64,000 nucleotides of DNA from Macrobrachium rosenbergii (GCF_040412425.1 NC_089768.1:5570001-5634000); one strand, 5' to 3'; counted from the first letter of the stretch, positions 1 to 13,859 are shown. Numbers and translations: made by a program. Notes: generated by a model not told the origin, from the letters alone.

Positions 1-900
1 ATTCGTCGTAACTTTGATATGTTTCCTAATATGACAGTGTGCAAGCAATCTTGGTATTTAAAAGCCTACCAGCAATCGAACTACCATGCCGGTAATATTC
101 TGTGGAATATGAAAACAACTTTCATTATAATGTTACAATTCAGCCATTGTTGTACTCTGTCACTAAGAGGACAGGAGCGATCATATGAAATGACATGCCC
201 TTCCATGGATCCTTTATTTAACATAATTACATAGGAGGAAACTTGACAATATAATCAATGGGTGGATTATGGTGTTTCGGGTTAAGCCCAAGCACTGGAA
301 CCTATAGAATCATTCAGTGATGTATTATAACCCATGCCTTTCTTTTTTCTTTTTGGCAAAGCAAGTCTTAATGTTGTTCCGTAAGTTATATTTTACTAAG
401 AAATCAACAACTAATGCTTTATAGAGCATATATAATTATCTTTCTGCACCTTATGGAAGTCAACAAATGACGAAAACTTGGTAGCCTTGGATGTCCGGGT
501 ATAGTCCTTACCCATAAAAGGGCCCTATTATTCATTTACCTGTTCAAGCTTACGTAGGTTTTGCCACGGGCCTCCTCACTTCTAAACAATTGTGCAAGTC
601 GAATCACAAAAGCTGCCCTGCAACCACAGGGGCAATGACTTATCATAGCCGCCATTCTTGAAGCCTTGACAAGCTACGAATATTCATTCAGAATTTCAGA
701 GACAGCTGTTTGTCGTCATCACCTTGTGGGAGGAGTCGGGACGTCATATGTTTACGTCACATATAACTTTGAACCCATACATTAGTGTTCCGCCACTGGC
801 TTCGGCTGCTTTATTTTACTCTTATGAATATACTTTTTTCTAATAAGTAATAAAGAATGCTGCCGAAAATTAGGTAGGGATGTAAAGTATACTATGGCTA
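1..900. other. Unrecognised intergenic sequence
   Basis: AT-rich unique-looking sequence with only short open frames that resemble nothing I know. The segment adjoining the Penelope-like element may contain that element's 3' untranslated part, since the coding remnant starts right beside it, but no boundary is visible. Confidence 0.5.
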
Positions 901-904
901 CGTG

Positions 905-2750
905 AATATCTTTGTCAAATGCACAGAAAACAGTTATTCCGGAAAAACACCGGGACAAAGGCTCTGAATCTCAGTAGGTGTTCAAACCATCTCATCCAAG
1001 CTGATCTGGTAGTTTTTTCAACGTAAGTGGCATCACAACCACCACACTGCCATTTATAGATCAGATTGGACCGAAGGCTTGTTGGTATACGGTCTTTAAT
1101 TTTAAAGAAATTAGCTAATTTGTTTTGCAAATTGAAATATATTTTGATATCTAGCTGAGGGTAAGCAATGAGCAAAATAGAAATTAATTGTCTTTTTAAA
1201 TCGTAACTATGAGTTCCAGTAAAAGTTGAAGGTGAATAAATAACAGGTTTCTTTACAGTAGCGGTAGTTTCGGGTTGTTTGGTTACATATAATTTCGAAA
1301 GTCGTTTACCAATATAATTTATGTATTCACGTAATTCAACGGGTAGCCATTGTTTTTAAAAGTGACCTTAGAAATTCCAATTCTTCATGCAAATTCAAAA
1401 AGCTAGAACAAATTTTATATGCTCATCTTATATTTGAAAGGTGTAGCTGATTGAAATCTAGACATAAGACCCGTGAAAGTACGCTTTCTAAAGACTGGGG
1501 TGTTAAAGTTATTATCAAGATTTTTTACCTGAATAACTAGAAAAGCAAGCGTATGATTATCTTCGATTTCACAAGTAAATTCTATATCAACATGCTTACT
1601 GTTAAGGTACTCCAAAAAACGAGGAATCTAGTCACGACTCTTAAAAATTAAGAAGGTATCGTCAACATACCTCCTGTAAAGTAAGGGCTTAAAATCTAAA
1701 GGACAATCGTCTAACCATCTTTTCTCCATAAAACACATAAATGCATTTGCCAAAGATGGTCCTATACTGGATCCCATGCTTACACCATCAGCCTGCTTAT
1801 ATAACAAACCGTTAAACAAAAAGTAACATTCTTTGGCAGCTTAGACTAAAAGTTCCTTTAACTGCGACCTGTTAAACCCACTGACACTATCATTTTTAAA
1901 CAACTCATTTAGGCAAATGCCAATCGTCTCATCCAGTGGAATTTGAGTAAACAGAGACGATTATTAAAATTACAGTTTCTCAGGCAGTTAATAAAATGAA
2001 AGGAGTCATTTAAGGTATACTCATTTGCAGTTAACGGGGAAGGACGGGAACAAGAAACTTAGCGATATTATAGTTAGCAGTTCCAACAGCTGATAAAATA
2101 GGTCTTAATGGGTGATCTTCCTTATGGACTTTTGGGAGTCCCTAAAGTCGTCCTGGTCTAGACCCGGACGCTTGAAGGCCAAGAAAAACATCTTTAGAAA
2201 AACTATCAGATTTATATAGCTTGTCTACTATTCTACTGACTTTATCTTCTAAATGCACAATACATTTGAAAGGGTCTTTTTTTAATTACCTGGAACTTGG
2301 TCTGGTCATTAAGGATGTCTATCGTTTTCTCAACCTACTCTGTCTTATTCAGCAAAACTACACAGTTGCCCTTATCGGGTTTTGTAACCACAATAGACGT
2401 TTCTTTAGGTAGACGTTGTATGATATTAAACTTGTCAGTACTAAGTAAATACTTTGTCTCTGGTTTATAATGTTAAAAGGACGAAAACGCAAAGTGTTTA
2501 ACTGTTGATCTAAAATAATCATACGAGTAGCCTTTGGGACTGTTGATATAAAAATCATGCGTCTGTCAAGCCTTAAACAAACGTTCCCAATTCAGAAAGC
2601 GTGAGTCAAAACGTAACTTTTTTGACATAAAAGCAAAATTAAGACCGCGTGACAAAACCGTTTTTTTCCTTATCGGTCAATACACGAGAGGAATAATTAA
2701 AAAAAGACACTATCAGGAGGCATAGTAATTTTTGCCGTATTATTTTGAAT
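905..2750 (-). mobile_element. Penelope-like element (PLE), decayed
   Basis: PLEs encode one protein with a telomerase-related reverse transcriptase followed by a GIY-YIG endonuclease. Read on the minus strand from about 2740, broken frames give, in family order: LRFDSRFLNWERLFK and KPDKGNCVVLLNK (2640-2340); LPKVHK with LRPI (about 2130-2095); DGVSMGSSIGPSLANAF, then the catalytic YVDD (1669-1658); KHVDIEFTCE with FTGL (1615-1440); and DRIPTSLRS followed by CGGC, ATYV and TTRSAW (1110-1000), which is the GIY-YIG domain with the expected YIGKT decayed to YVEKT. Order and motifs make the family call firm. Several frameshifts and stops make it a pseudogene. The 5' side is lost against a (TA)n tract at 2856. 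It seems to belong to a different PLE lineage from the pair at 27-30 kb, because the endonuclease motifs differ. Confidence 0.9.
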
Positions 2751-2852
2751 TTTATTATAGGAATTGTAATGTTTTCACTTTAATTTTGTAGGTTGATAAC
2801 GAGTGAGAGTACTGCTCGAAACCTGTCCCAATAAAGTTGTGTGAAATCCTTA

Positions 2853-3035
<183 letters not shown>

Positions 3036-3036
<1 letters not shown>

Positions 3037-3757
3037 TTTTTACGACGAGGAATGTCTGAACCAGCGGTATACCGTTCCATTATTGCTTCATTTTTTTTTT
3101 ACTGTTCTTTCTTCAAAATGTCTACAAATTTCCAGATCGTATGATGAGGTGAGCCAATCAACTCGCTGAACGATCGATGCCTGCCTTCACAAGAATTGTT
3201 TGTTTTAGAGGCACATTGCTTGCCAGCGTCAAACAATTCTATAAAACTTGATCTAATCGAGGAGGTCGACGTAGTGAGCGACGGTTGGGGCGTCTAATCC
3301 ACGTATCCTTTATGAAATCTAAGCTGGGCTTCTTCTGGATAATCATTATTACCGATTAAATATTCAAATGAGCCTAATACATCTAAGACCGGGACAAATG
3401 CAATTTCTGCAATCATAAGCATTTTTAATGTAGATTCTGCATCAGTTTCGTACAACTTTTGTAGACCATTTGATTGAATGGATCGAAATAAACATTTAGA
3501 AAAATGAAAAAAGAACACCCTTTTTTATTTGAATTGGGAAAAACTGCTCTGGAAGCATTAACTGCTGCGCGTTCAAAATCGGTCATTATTGTGTTTGGTG
3601 ATAAGGTTGGTTCTAAGGAATTTAGTTCTGACAAAAAAGCTTCTTGTAACTCTTCAGTTTGTTTGGCCATTAAAACATAAACAAGAGGCAAAACATCACC
3701 ATTCATGATACCATGTACTGTGTATTGCTGCTTGAATGAAAGTCCCATCTGCATACC
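3036..3757 (-). pseudogene. MULE-type (Mutator-like) transposase remnant
   Basis: MULE transposases are DDE enzymes that cut and paste Mutator-like DNA transposons. On the minus strand from 3755, one frame reads FKQQYTVHGIMNGDVLPLVY, then TDFERAAVNA and FPNSNKKGC (to about 3520). After a frameshift a second frame gives SIQSNGLQKLYETDAEST and AEIAFVPVLDVLGSFEYL (to 3300). Near 3260-3040 come [37 protein letters not shown] and ILKKEQ. All are typical MULE-domain strings in the right order. The second catalytic Asp is visible in TDFE. The N-terminal part, including the first Asp, is missing because sequence upstream of 3757 switches to hAT. The C-terminus stops at the (TA)n tract. Not functional. 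Confidence 0.85.
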
Positions 3758-4192
3758 AACTGTTTGCACTTTTATCACAACACTAAGGGCACCATGCAGA
3801 CGTCCGCCCAATCGCTTTGCAACTAAGTGTTAACAGTGTATCACACAGTGTATGCAAAATACTTCGGGGGCAGCCTTTTTCAAGAGTGTAATAAAACCTT
3901 TGTATTTGCCAGTCATGGGTGGTGCAACATCAGTAGCACATGCAATAATATTTTTGAGTGGAATAACGCTTTCCTTGAAACAAGTAACAGCTTCATTAAA
4001 GATTGTTTCAACTTTATGAAACATGAAAACTGCGTTTCAGGCAAAGCAAGGCATATTCTCTTCACCTATAGGTTCATGAATCCCAGGGGAGATTAGTGGG
4101 ATAATTAGGGCTACAGCAAATACACCTTCTTGGTTCTGAGCCTTTTCATCCCTCAAGGTAAAATATAGATTATAATCTCTTTGACCTATGTC

Positions 4193-4261
<69 letters not shown>

Positions 4262-4606
4262 CATTATGAAAACAAACATCTAAGGTCGCTGACTGCTAAC
4301 TGATAAAAGATGGATGATTTTCACCTCCGTTGGTTCTTGCCAATGTAAAATGTCAAGTTTTTTCTTCTACTTGACTGCCATAAAAATTCAAAGCTACATG
4401 AATATTTCTACTTTTAGTATTTTAATATGGCGTAGACTGCTGTAGAAATTCCATTCTCAGTAATATCAGCTGTTCTGAAGTAGAATTGCTCAACGGACCA
4501 CTAAAATATCATCGTGGACCCCAATTCGTTATTTTTTTTCTGTGTGGACCCCCCGTAATGTTACATGGACCCCCAGGGTCCATGCGGACCCCGGTTGAGA
4601 ACCACT
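3757..4606 (-). mobile_element. hAT element fragment (ZBED5/FAM200-type transposase) with terminal repeat
   Basis: Minus-strand translation at 4024-3765 gives CFKESVIPLKNIIACATDVA, PPMTGKYKGFITLLKKAAPE, VFCIHCVIHC, a stop, then HLVAKRLGGRLHGALSVVIK. This matches the ZBED5/FAM200 family of domesticated and active hAT transposases (consensus DGAP.M.GK..GF..L+KK, then THCVIHRQ.L). The expected DGAP is decayed to DVAP. The outer end at 4606, read on the minus strand, is TAGTGGTTCTCAACCGGGGT, a sequence I recognise as a common hAT/Charlie-like terminus. A (GA)n tract sits inside the element. The 3' portion of the transposase is absent, and sequence passes directly into the MULE remnant at about 3757. 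Confidence 0.75.
4197..4257. repeat. (GA)n microsatellite
   Basis: Pure AG dinucleotide run of about 60 bp inside the hAT fragment. Ser-Leu or Arg-Glu open frames over it are artefacts. Confidence 0.98.
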
Positions 4607-4607
4607 A

Positions 4608-4800
4608 AAAAAGGGACAATCACCACAGTCATGCCTGGATAAAAGGGACAGTCACCACAGTAATACCTGGATACAGGGACAGACAGAACAGTAATACCTG
4701 GATAAAAGGGACAGTCATTACAGTAATACCTGGATACAAGGGACAGACAGCACAATAATACCTGGATAAAAGGGACAGTTACCACAGTAATACCTGTCAG
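4608..4800. repeat. Minisatellite, about 30-32-bp unit, about six copies
   Basis: Units of the form CCTGGATAAAAGGGACAGTC followed by ACCACAGTAATA repeat in tandem. Some units carry GGGACAGACAG-type variants. The array begins immediately beside the hAT terminus at 4606. The cysteine-rich minus-strand open frame across it is simply the repeat translated. Confidence 0.9.
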
Positions 4801-4882
4801 TTCACCCACAACTGTTCGAAGTAGGAACGTTTGCATGAAAAAAGTAGAACTGTCACTCGGACCGTCAACAAACCCCTACCTC

Positions 4883-4930
4883 TCTCCATTCTCCCCCCCC
4901 CCCCTTCCCTCCCTCCCTCTCCCCCTACAC
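4883..4930. repeat. C-rich pyrimidine low-complexity tract
   Basis: A run of Cs followed by TTCCCTCCCTCCCTCTCCCCC. Strand-asymmetric polypyrimidine, plausibly replication-slippage derived. No gene here. Confidence 0.9.
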
Positions 4931-5018
4931 GAAGACCGTCATTCAGTTTTCCCAGGCAGTCCCAGGTTGGTCAGCTAGTATATACCTATATGTGTATATA
5001 TATTATATATATATAAAT

Positions 5019-5095
5019 TTCTGATTCACATCAGGATCGAACTCAGGTCTTTCAATTGAAATGCAAGAGTGCTGCCCACTAGGCCATACAAGTCA
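5019..5095 (-). mobile_element. tRNA-derived SINE head
   Basis: On the minus strand the sequence contains TGGCCTAGTGG, a perfect match to the RNA polymerase III A-box consensus, followed about 35 nt later by GAGTTCGATCC, a perfect B-box. It ends GTGAATCAGAAATT directly against a TA-rich stretch (4980-5014). A related fragment with only the B-box half lies at 20945-20990, also directly against (TA)n. This arrangement is that of a tRNA-derived SINE whose 3' tail is TA-rich. A genuine tRNA gene is less likely because the segment repeats in the window and no complete cloverleaf is evident. Confidence 0.65.
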
Positions 5096-5245
5096 TAAAA
5101 GAAGTTGGAACCTGAGCGCCACTGCACACAAGGAATTACCTGGGCAAGCTAACTGCTTACATACCAGCGTGTTTTCCCCATCTTCTTTTATGACTTGTAT
5201 GGATAATGTTTCCCCAATGTTTCATGAAGATGGTGAAACATTGGG
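5084..5245. repeat. 21-bp perfect inverted repeat plus 12-bp hairpin
   Basis: CCATACAAGTCATAAAAGAA(G) at 5084-5104 is exactly complementary to 5182-5202, with 77 bp between. Immediately downstream, CCCAATGTTTCA (5213-5224) and TGAAACATTGGG (5234-5245) form a second perfect hairpin with a 9-nt loop. The left arm overlaps the SINE A-box end. This may be a small foldback element; no transposase is nearby. Confidence 0.8.
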
Positions 5246-5880
5246 AACTGCCCCCTAGAACTGTTGAAACATTCTAACCCTCATCAGGAATTGTTGAAAC
5301 CTTCTTAAAAGAAACAACTGAATAGTCACAAATGTTGGCATATGCACTCTTAGGTACCTTAAAACAATCGTTGATTAAAATAATTTCTTTGGAATGCAAT
5401 GTTGGCCCCTTGACAACACAGTCTCCTGATGAGTCACCATCCAGATGTTTCGAATAAAAGATCTCGAACTCTTTCCAAAAAATGAAACCCCCCTTCTTGA
5501 TATTCTCCACCAAAACCGGCAAGTTTACGAAAGGATCCCACAGAGAAAAGTAAATCTGATGACACTGGACTCAGAGTGACAGATATCAGGAAGTGACGCA
5601 TCAACAGGAGACTACAGCCCCTAGGATTGGTTAAACGTTTCCTATTATTAGTTAACAAAAGAGAAATAGTTCTAGAGTTGGTGGATTTCAATTTGGTTAA
5701 TTAAAGATGAATCTAAAATACTCGTGGATCTGTTTCCAGTTTTTTTCTTAGCAAACCAATAAAGTATTTTAACTTATGGTGGCGTAGCGAGGGGTGGCTT
5801 TATCTTCATATTTCAGGGCTAATCTAGTTTTTAATGGTACACTTAACTATATTTATCATCACTCTAAAAGATTTAAATAA
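5246..5880. other. Unrecognised segment with minus-strand frame remnants
   Basis: Two overlapping minus-strand frames of about 82-85 codons (5691-5274) read as one protein-like stretch with a frameshift near 5480 (SVGSFRKLAGFGGEYQEGGF, then KEFEIFYSKHLDGDSSGDCV). I do not recognise it. It may be internal sequence of the DNA transposon whose end lies at 5936, or chance. Confidence 0.35.
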
Positions 5881-5937
5881 AGATGTGCACAACACATAAT
5901 GTAGCTCTCACACTAAAACGTTTGGAGACCCCTGATC
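5878..5937 (+). mobile_element. hAT-like transposon terminus
   Basis: The minus strand from about 5936 reads CAGGGGTCTCCAAACGTTTT and then AGTGTGAGAGCTAC, which resembles the terminal inverted repeat type CAGGGGTC(T/C)CCAAAC of hAT/Charlie-like elements. The partner end was not found, so extent and strand of the parent element are unknown. Recognition is from recalled terminal sequences only. Confidence 0.5.
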
Positions 5938-6049
5938 TAGACCCTAGCAGATGCTGCTACCCATTCACTGACAGGTAAGCTGGAGGGCAGTATCCCGGAT
6001 CACTCTAGTGACAGCAAACTTGAGAAGAATGCATCACCACCAAGCTACG

Positions 6050-6360
<311 letters not shown>

Positions 6361-6560
6361 TTTTATAATTCAAGCCAAGGAAATTTGAAATAACGGGTAT
6401 TACATAATATATGCTGTTGAACAGATTCATTGCCTAATAATATTACTAATGTAAATAATAAATATATAAATAATAAGTGTATTTACTGCGAGCAGTATTA
6501 GAAATACGACGGACTTCGGCACAAACAGTTCAATCTATTCTATAGTACGATGTAATCTTC

Positions 6561-6568
<8 letters not shown>

Positions 6569-6632
<64 letters not shown>
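6569..6632. repeat. (GA)n microsatellite
   Basis: Pure GA run of about 64 bp in unannotated sequence. Confidence 0.98.
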
Positions 6633-6634
<2 letters not shown>

Positions 6635-8620
6635 AAATTTGTTCATAAATATCATAACAATGCTTCAAGTGGAAACTCACCAGCTGGATATCAATTGTTC
6701 TGAAATTGAATTTTTCATTTATGTCAAAACGAGCGGATGTGTCGCGATCACAAATCAATTTTGATTAAGTCCTGATTGATATAGCAACGATAATGAGATT
6801 TGTTTTTATTCACTGGCTGTGTTCTGTGAACAAGCTCTTCAAAACATTGAAAAATAAACACGCGAAGCGAACTTTCATTGCATCGTCCACTAGGAAAGTA
6901 GTTTATGAAAATACCAAGTTCCAGCGATTCCTACTATTCCAATTACCAATTTTGTATCAGTATGGTTATGTCAACAAACACACACAACTGCACATTTATC
7001 ACAATCACGAATCGGTAGCAAGGTAATGGCCCTGTTATCGTTGCAGTTGACTACATCTAATTCATAGAGCAAAATGACATACCATGGATAAAGAGAGTTT
7101 CCTTTGGCCCTTAACGGATCTTTATTTCATACCTAACCAGCTTGACATGATCTAAAACACACATACACAAAGCAAAATGGAGCTTCAATGCCCCTCCCAT
7201 GCACATTTCATTTGAAAATAATAATATACTGATTAGGCAGACGCTCCAATTTGATATTTATGTTTACTATGAAAAAAACTCTTATTAGTTACAAGAATCC
7301 CTAGAAGGAACAGACAAAAGAAGGAAGCCACATTTCGAATGTAATTACCATCACAACAAGAAAGTATTATGCCAGAATGTTATTCCCGGATGTCACTAAT
7401 CTGTGCATGGGTATCCAAATTGCATAAGAACATTCACAAATACACTTTCATGGCGATGGCATTTTGAAGGGCTCAGTAACAAGAGGACTCAAGAGGGACC
7501 ACATCTTCAGCCGCCAAAGCCATGTGAAGTACACAGAGTAAATATGAAGTCTGACGGCTGAAACATTTACACAATTGATCGGTATCCATCAAGTGTCAGC
7601 CCGTGAATGGTTTCAGTCTCATCAAACCCGTCCGAGATATATTTTGTTAATTCGATAATAGATACACGCAAGTACACACGGGTGAAAACACCACCTCCCC
7701 CAACTTCGTTGGAGGCAGTAATGGATTAAAAGAAAAAAAAAAAAAAAGAATATGTTTAAGATACTTTGGGAATTTTGTTTAAATGCTATAAATAAATAAA
7801 AGCCAAATTTCCTCAGGCATCTTATAATGAAATTAAAAATGAAACATAATAGTACCTACGGCATCAAAAGCTTATGGCTGATATTTCTAACAGTTGGTGA
7901 CATCAGCAAACTGGCCTTGACTTTTTATTATGGAAATCATATGTCTAAAATTGTTTCTAACAAATTCTTGCACTTTTCCATTAATCGTCCTTTCATCCGA
8001 GTTTTGTATTTCCTCTTTATTAATTTTTGCTGCAATGCGTTATACCATTTTGGTAAAAGTTGTTTCATTTTTAAAAGATGAAACAAAGAATAAAAACATC
8101 CTAATTCAGTTCTCGTTCAGATAAAATTCGTAGCAGTTGTAAAACATGATTCCTTCCCTCCGTAGCAAATGAAGGACTGAACTGAGTAAGCCTTAGCCAT
8201 CTCCTTTTGCGACTGCGCAATACCGGGTAAGGTGCAGCATGACAACTTGTCGATTCCGTAGCCAATTCTTAATTTTTTTACTTTCCTCATCTCTTATTTA
8301 TTTCATTCTCACTAAATTAATACAACTTTCCCTATTCCCAAAGACAGAAACAACGTTCTCTAAGTGCACGTCGCTTCTCTGTACTAACCTCTTCCTCATA
8401 CTATATCGATTTTTTTCTTCTTCCTCTTGTTCTTGGCAGAGGCTCTTCGGCTTCGTTTGGTTCTGTTTCATCTGAAAACAGTGGATCCGCCAAACTCATT
8501 AAGATTCATTTCCGTTTACGGTACGATACCTAAAATCATCACATGTGGAGCAGTGCAAAGAGCATAGTCTTTGAGTATAGGATCTTGATATTATACAATT
8601 ATTGCCAAGTGATCGTAAAA
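6633..8620. other. No recognisable gene
   Basis: About 2 kb of AT-rich sequence. Open frames at 6793-7026, 7827-8124 and 8239-8475 are short, hydrophobic or low-complexity, lack recognisable motifs and are expected by chance at this base composition. Confidence 0.5.
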
Positions 8621-8621
8621 G

Positions 8622-8935
8622 AAACGAGTAAATAATGCGCCAAAGTTTCTTCGGCGCAGTCGAGTTTTTGTACTGCGTATAATGCTTTATAAAACTCTCA
8701 GCCACGGTCCATGAAACTCTCAGTCAGCCGTGGTGGCTTGTGTTGTTGCAGTGCCAGACGCACGATCATGGCTAACTGAGGCTAGAGGGCTATAATTTAG
8801 TATTTTTATGATTGAAGGGTGGATGATCAACATACCAATTTGCAAGCCCTCTAGCCTCAGTAGTTTTTATGATCTGAGGACAGACAAAACTGCACAATAG
8901 TTTTCTTTTTACAGAATACTAAAACTGACACTTTG
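8622..8935 (+). mobile_element. Foldback MITE-like element, copy A
   Basis: Shares sequence with 46080-46515: the ordered blocks AATGCGCC.AAGTTTCTTCGG, then AAACTCTCAGCCACGG, a hairpin, AGTAGTTTTTATGATCTGAG, and finally TTTTCTTTTTACAGAA.ACT. The central hairpin arms are CTGAGGCTAGAGGGCT (8776-8791) and the complementary CAAGCCCTCTAGCCTCAG (8843-8860). I recall this repeat as abundant in decapod genomes. It has no coding capacity, so it is a non-autonomous or SINE-like element whose mobilising partner is unknown. Confidence 0.75.
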
Positions 8936-9099
8936 TCATGTTCTTGAAGGCTGAAATCACCAAATCAACGTCAAAATTTTAGAGCGGCATAAACAGCACG
9001 CAAAACTACTGCAATGAGCAAATAAACTTGAAAACTTTTATGTAAAAAGCATCAATATTCTTCCTCTTCCTCCTTCGATGTTTCTGACATCTTTTCCTT

Positions 9100-9190
9100 G
9101 CCACTAGGTGGGACAAGCCAGCCCAACCTAGTACTGGTCCCAAGCCCGGATAAATGGGGAGGGTAGGCGTCAGGACAATGCAGCAGATAA
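9100..9190 (+). mobile_element. 3' tail of an RTE-like non-LTR retrotransposon
   Basis: Contains CCTAGTACTGGTCCCAAGCC followed by CGGATAAATGGGGAGGGT and GGCGTCAGGACAATGC. This string closely resembles the conserved 3' end of RTE-type LINEs that I know from fish and invertebrates (TGGTCCCAAGCCCGGATAAA). Only the 3' tail is present, as usual for 5'-truncated copies. Confidence 0.5.
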
Positions 9191-9579
9191 AATAATTTTT
9201 TCACTAAAATACTTCAGTTAATAACACAAGCATGAAGTTTGGTACGGAGACTTGGCAAATCTCTCAGTATTTTCGGGGTAGTCTCTGGAAATGCTCCTAA
9301 TTGCCAAAGCGACAGAAAACTGTCCCCTGTGGTCTAAGGATTTGTTACACACGTTTAACTCACACATTGGTGATGGCTGTGCCACTCCAGCTACTATGCA
9401 ATGACTGCTTGGTCCCCTTGACATATGGCACTTGGTGAATGTCTGGTCCTTAGGGACGTGAGAAGCTGTTTCTCTCAGAGTGCCCTAATTGTGGAGACTA
9501 ATTACCATTTCCCAACGGTCTCTGGAGAGGATACTGCAGGCATACAAATCAAGCTGTATTTAAGGAGGCTGATTCTCTC

Positions 9580-9745
<166 letters not shown>

Positions 9746-9979
9746 CAATTCAGTGTTGTTTTTATGAGATTTTATATATAACCCTAAAGATCTAAGGGAT
9801 GAAATTATTCATGAAGCATACAATGACTAGTGAATGGCATTTGAAAAATATATATAAAGTTTTTAAAATTATTGATAGCCACAGTTGTGTCGAGGCTGGA
9901 TTATAGACAGATCAATCTATCGTTTTCATTATTAAAATATATCTACAGGTATCTAAGCAGTATTTTATTGATTATACCC

Positions 9980-9982
<3 letters not shown>

Positions 9983-10071
<89 letters not shown>

Positions 10072-10072
10072 G
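9983..10072. repeat. (TA)n-(TG)n compound microsatellite
   Basis: About 55 bp of TA running into about 26 bp of TG, then TATG units. Confidence 0.98.
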
Positions 10073-10194
10073 TATGGGGGGGTTAGTGAATGTTGGCAGT
10101 AAGTTTACCTTGATACAAATGTTATTACATATGACAGCGAAGTTGCAGTTTATTAGTTTCTTACTAATGTTCTCTCTCAATTTCCACACTATCT

Positions 10195-10320
10195 TCGTCC
10201 GTTCCTTATGTTATTGATGGAGTAAAGCACCAAGATTAATGATGAAAGGTGTTTTATTGAAAAGGAAGTTTCGCCTCTTCTTGAGACATTTTTAACTACA
10301 AATGAGAAAATTTACAGAGA
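10195..10320 (-). other. Microsatellite-flanking segment with GCGAAAC...CAATAAAA motif
   Basis: The minus strand reads CTCAAGAAGAGGCGAAACTT and then CCTTTTCAATAAAACACC. The module GCGAAAC followed a few bases later by CAATAAAA recurs in the right arm of the 18.8-19.4-kb palindrome. It could be a decayed PLE-type terminal motif; see the corresponding finding. No coding sequence here. Confidence 0.4.
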
Positions 10321-10333
10321 AACACACAAGCAC

Positions 10334-11556
<1,223 letters not shown>

Positions 11557-11567
11557 TTGATAGGCGC

Positions 11568-11765
<198 letters not shown>

Positions 11766-11766
11766 C

Positions 11767-12080
<314 letters not shown>

Positions 12081-12092
12081 TTCGCGCGCGCG

Positions 12093-12175
12093 TGTAACGG
12101 CAATTGTTGTGTCAGAAACACAGGGTAAACGCAGGAGCATTGTAAACTTAAAAAAAACATTTGTTTATAATAAAT
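12093..12175 (+). repeat. Interspersed repeat next to (TA)n, copy 2
   Basis: GGCAATTGTTGTGTCAGAAA followed by CACAGGGTAAACGCAGGAGC and ATTGTAAACTTAAAAAAAAC. Same family and orientation as 9677-9745, again directly right of a (TA)n tract. Confidence 0.7.
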
Positions 12176-13133
12176 ACAAAATTATATATTCGCAGCTCAC
12201 AAATACGACATATTTACAATATAATCAAGACAAACGTTCCTTTCATAATTAAACTTTTTTTTTTAACCAGATACGATTATTTACTATAGCTCAGAATATG
12301 AGACCGTAAATATATTAATATATATACAAAGCCTTAAGATGTGCTGATCCTCATTTTATAACGGCCGTCTAAAATGATGGTCATTTAACAAGAGGAAGCG
12401 ATGAAAACCGTCTACCAATTTATTACTTACATCGATGGGATCTCATCTGCCAAGTCTCATAAAGTTCCGCAGAGAGGGGTTCACGAGGTGGGCGTTATCT
12501 CTCTCAGATTAATCATTGCAATTGTTAGTATATTCATTTTCCCTACTAGGGATTTAAGGACGATCAAAGCACCAAACATGTGCTATTGTTCAACAAGTAA
12601 TACATTCGTATTACTGACCTAATGTGCTGAATGGCGAATGACCATTTTCTTGAAACATTGGAGACGTCCACTGAATGAAATGATGAGCCCTGGAAAATCG
12701 GCTACCTGACAGCAAAAACATGGAAAAGAAGGGGAAGAGGATAGGAAGAATAATCGGGGAATGCAGATAGCATCCCAGGTCCGCCACCAATAAGGCGAGA
12801 TAACAAGGACAAGTAGAAAAGTCGAAGCCTGACTAATTCGATAAAGGCATAATTATCGATTAGCCACTATGCATTACCTACTACACTAAGGGTTTTATCA
12901 TTCATAATACCTGGATTCTAACAAAATGTAAATTTAGACAACTGCACAGTGAACGAACTGCAACTATTAAAGTAAACATCAATGGGTTCGAATTCGAAAA
13001 GGCTTCCCGAATCACTCAACAAACAAAGAAACTTGAATCAAGGACTGGGATGCCTTTCAGATAAAAGGCAAATTTCTATAACCACAGAAAAACCCAGTTT
13101 AAAGATGATAAGGATTAACGATGAACCAGTTAT
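12176..13133. other. No recognisable gene
   Basis: Moderately AT-rich sequence. A 73-codon frame at 12401-12622 shows no motif. Confidence 0.5.
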
Positions 13134-13649
13134 TCTTGTAACGTAGTAATTTTCACATTCAAAACACGCCCCTTATACATATTTTATTCATTCTTAAAGC
13201 TCAGTGTTCACCAAACTTTTGTTAGGTAAGCAGCAAAGCAGTGTACATATTAATACTGCATCTGTTGTGATTTGAGTTTCTTCAGTTTTGTATTCATAGT
13301 TCCCATTATTTGTACCCACTTAACTTTTAACGATCTTCTAACTAACATCTGTTGTGATTTGAGTTTCTTTAGTTTTGTATTGTTACATAGTTCCCATTAT
13401 TTTTAGCCATTTAACTTTTAACGGTCTGCTAATTTTAGTTAGAAGATCGTTAAAAGCTAAGTGGGTACAAATAATGGGAACTATGAAAGTATACAAACCT
13501 GAAGAAACTCAAATCACAACAGAGGCAGCATTATTAGGTACAATGCTGTACTGCTTACCTAAGAGAAGTTTGGGGAACACTGAGGTTTAAGAAGGAGCAA
13601 ACTGAGTATAAGGGACGTGTTTTGACTGTCAAAATTACTATGTTACAAG
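13134..13649. repeat. Long inverted repeat with partial triplication
   Basis: The left arm 13134-13345 is the reverse complement of 13436-13649 (about 212 bp, mostly identical). For example TTTTAACGATCTTCTAACTAA pairs with TTAGTTAGAAGATCGTTAAAA. The 90-bp spacer is itself a direct, diverged copy of the inner part of the left arm (CATCTGTTGTGATTTGAGTT at both 13259 and 13347). No (TA)n is involved, unlike the other palindromes. The 71-codon frame over the right arm has no motif. Confidence 0.93.
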
Positions 13650-13858
13650 GATAGCCACCATGTTAGTTATTGAACTTTAAACTTGCCTTCATATGCGAGT
13701 CATAAAAGAAAGGCAAATCGTGATATTTTATCGAAGGTAGTTATGATCTGCCAGTAACGAGAAAGGCGAAAATCTTACCAATGACTGTAACGACCAAAAA
13801 ACGAATAACAATTATGAAGCAATTACAATGGTATACAAGTAAACAGATCATGAAAAGC

Positions 13859-13859
<1 letters not shown>

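Noticed and set aside
4608..4800. CRISPR-like array
   Set aside because: Repeat is a contiguous minisatellite without unique spacers, in a eukaryotic context.
5019..5095. A functional tRNA gene (A and B boxes are perfect)
   Set aside because: Repeated elsewhere in truncated form, no complete cloverleaf and TA-rich tail; a SINE fits better.
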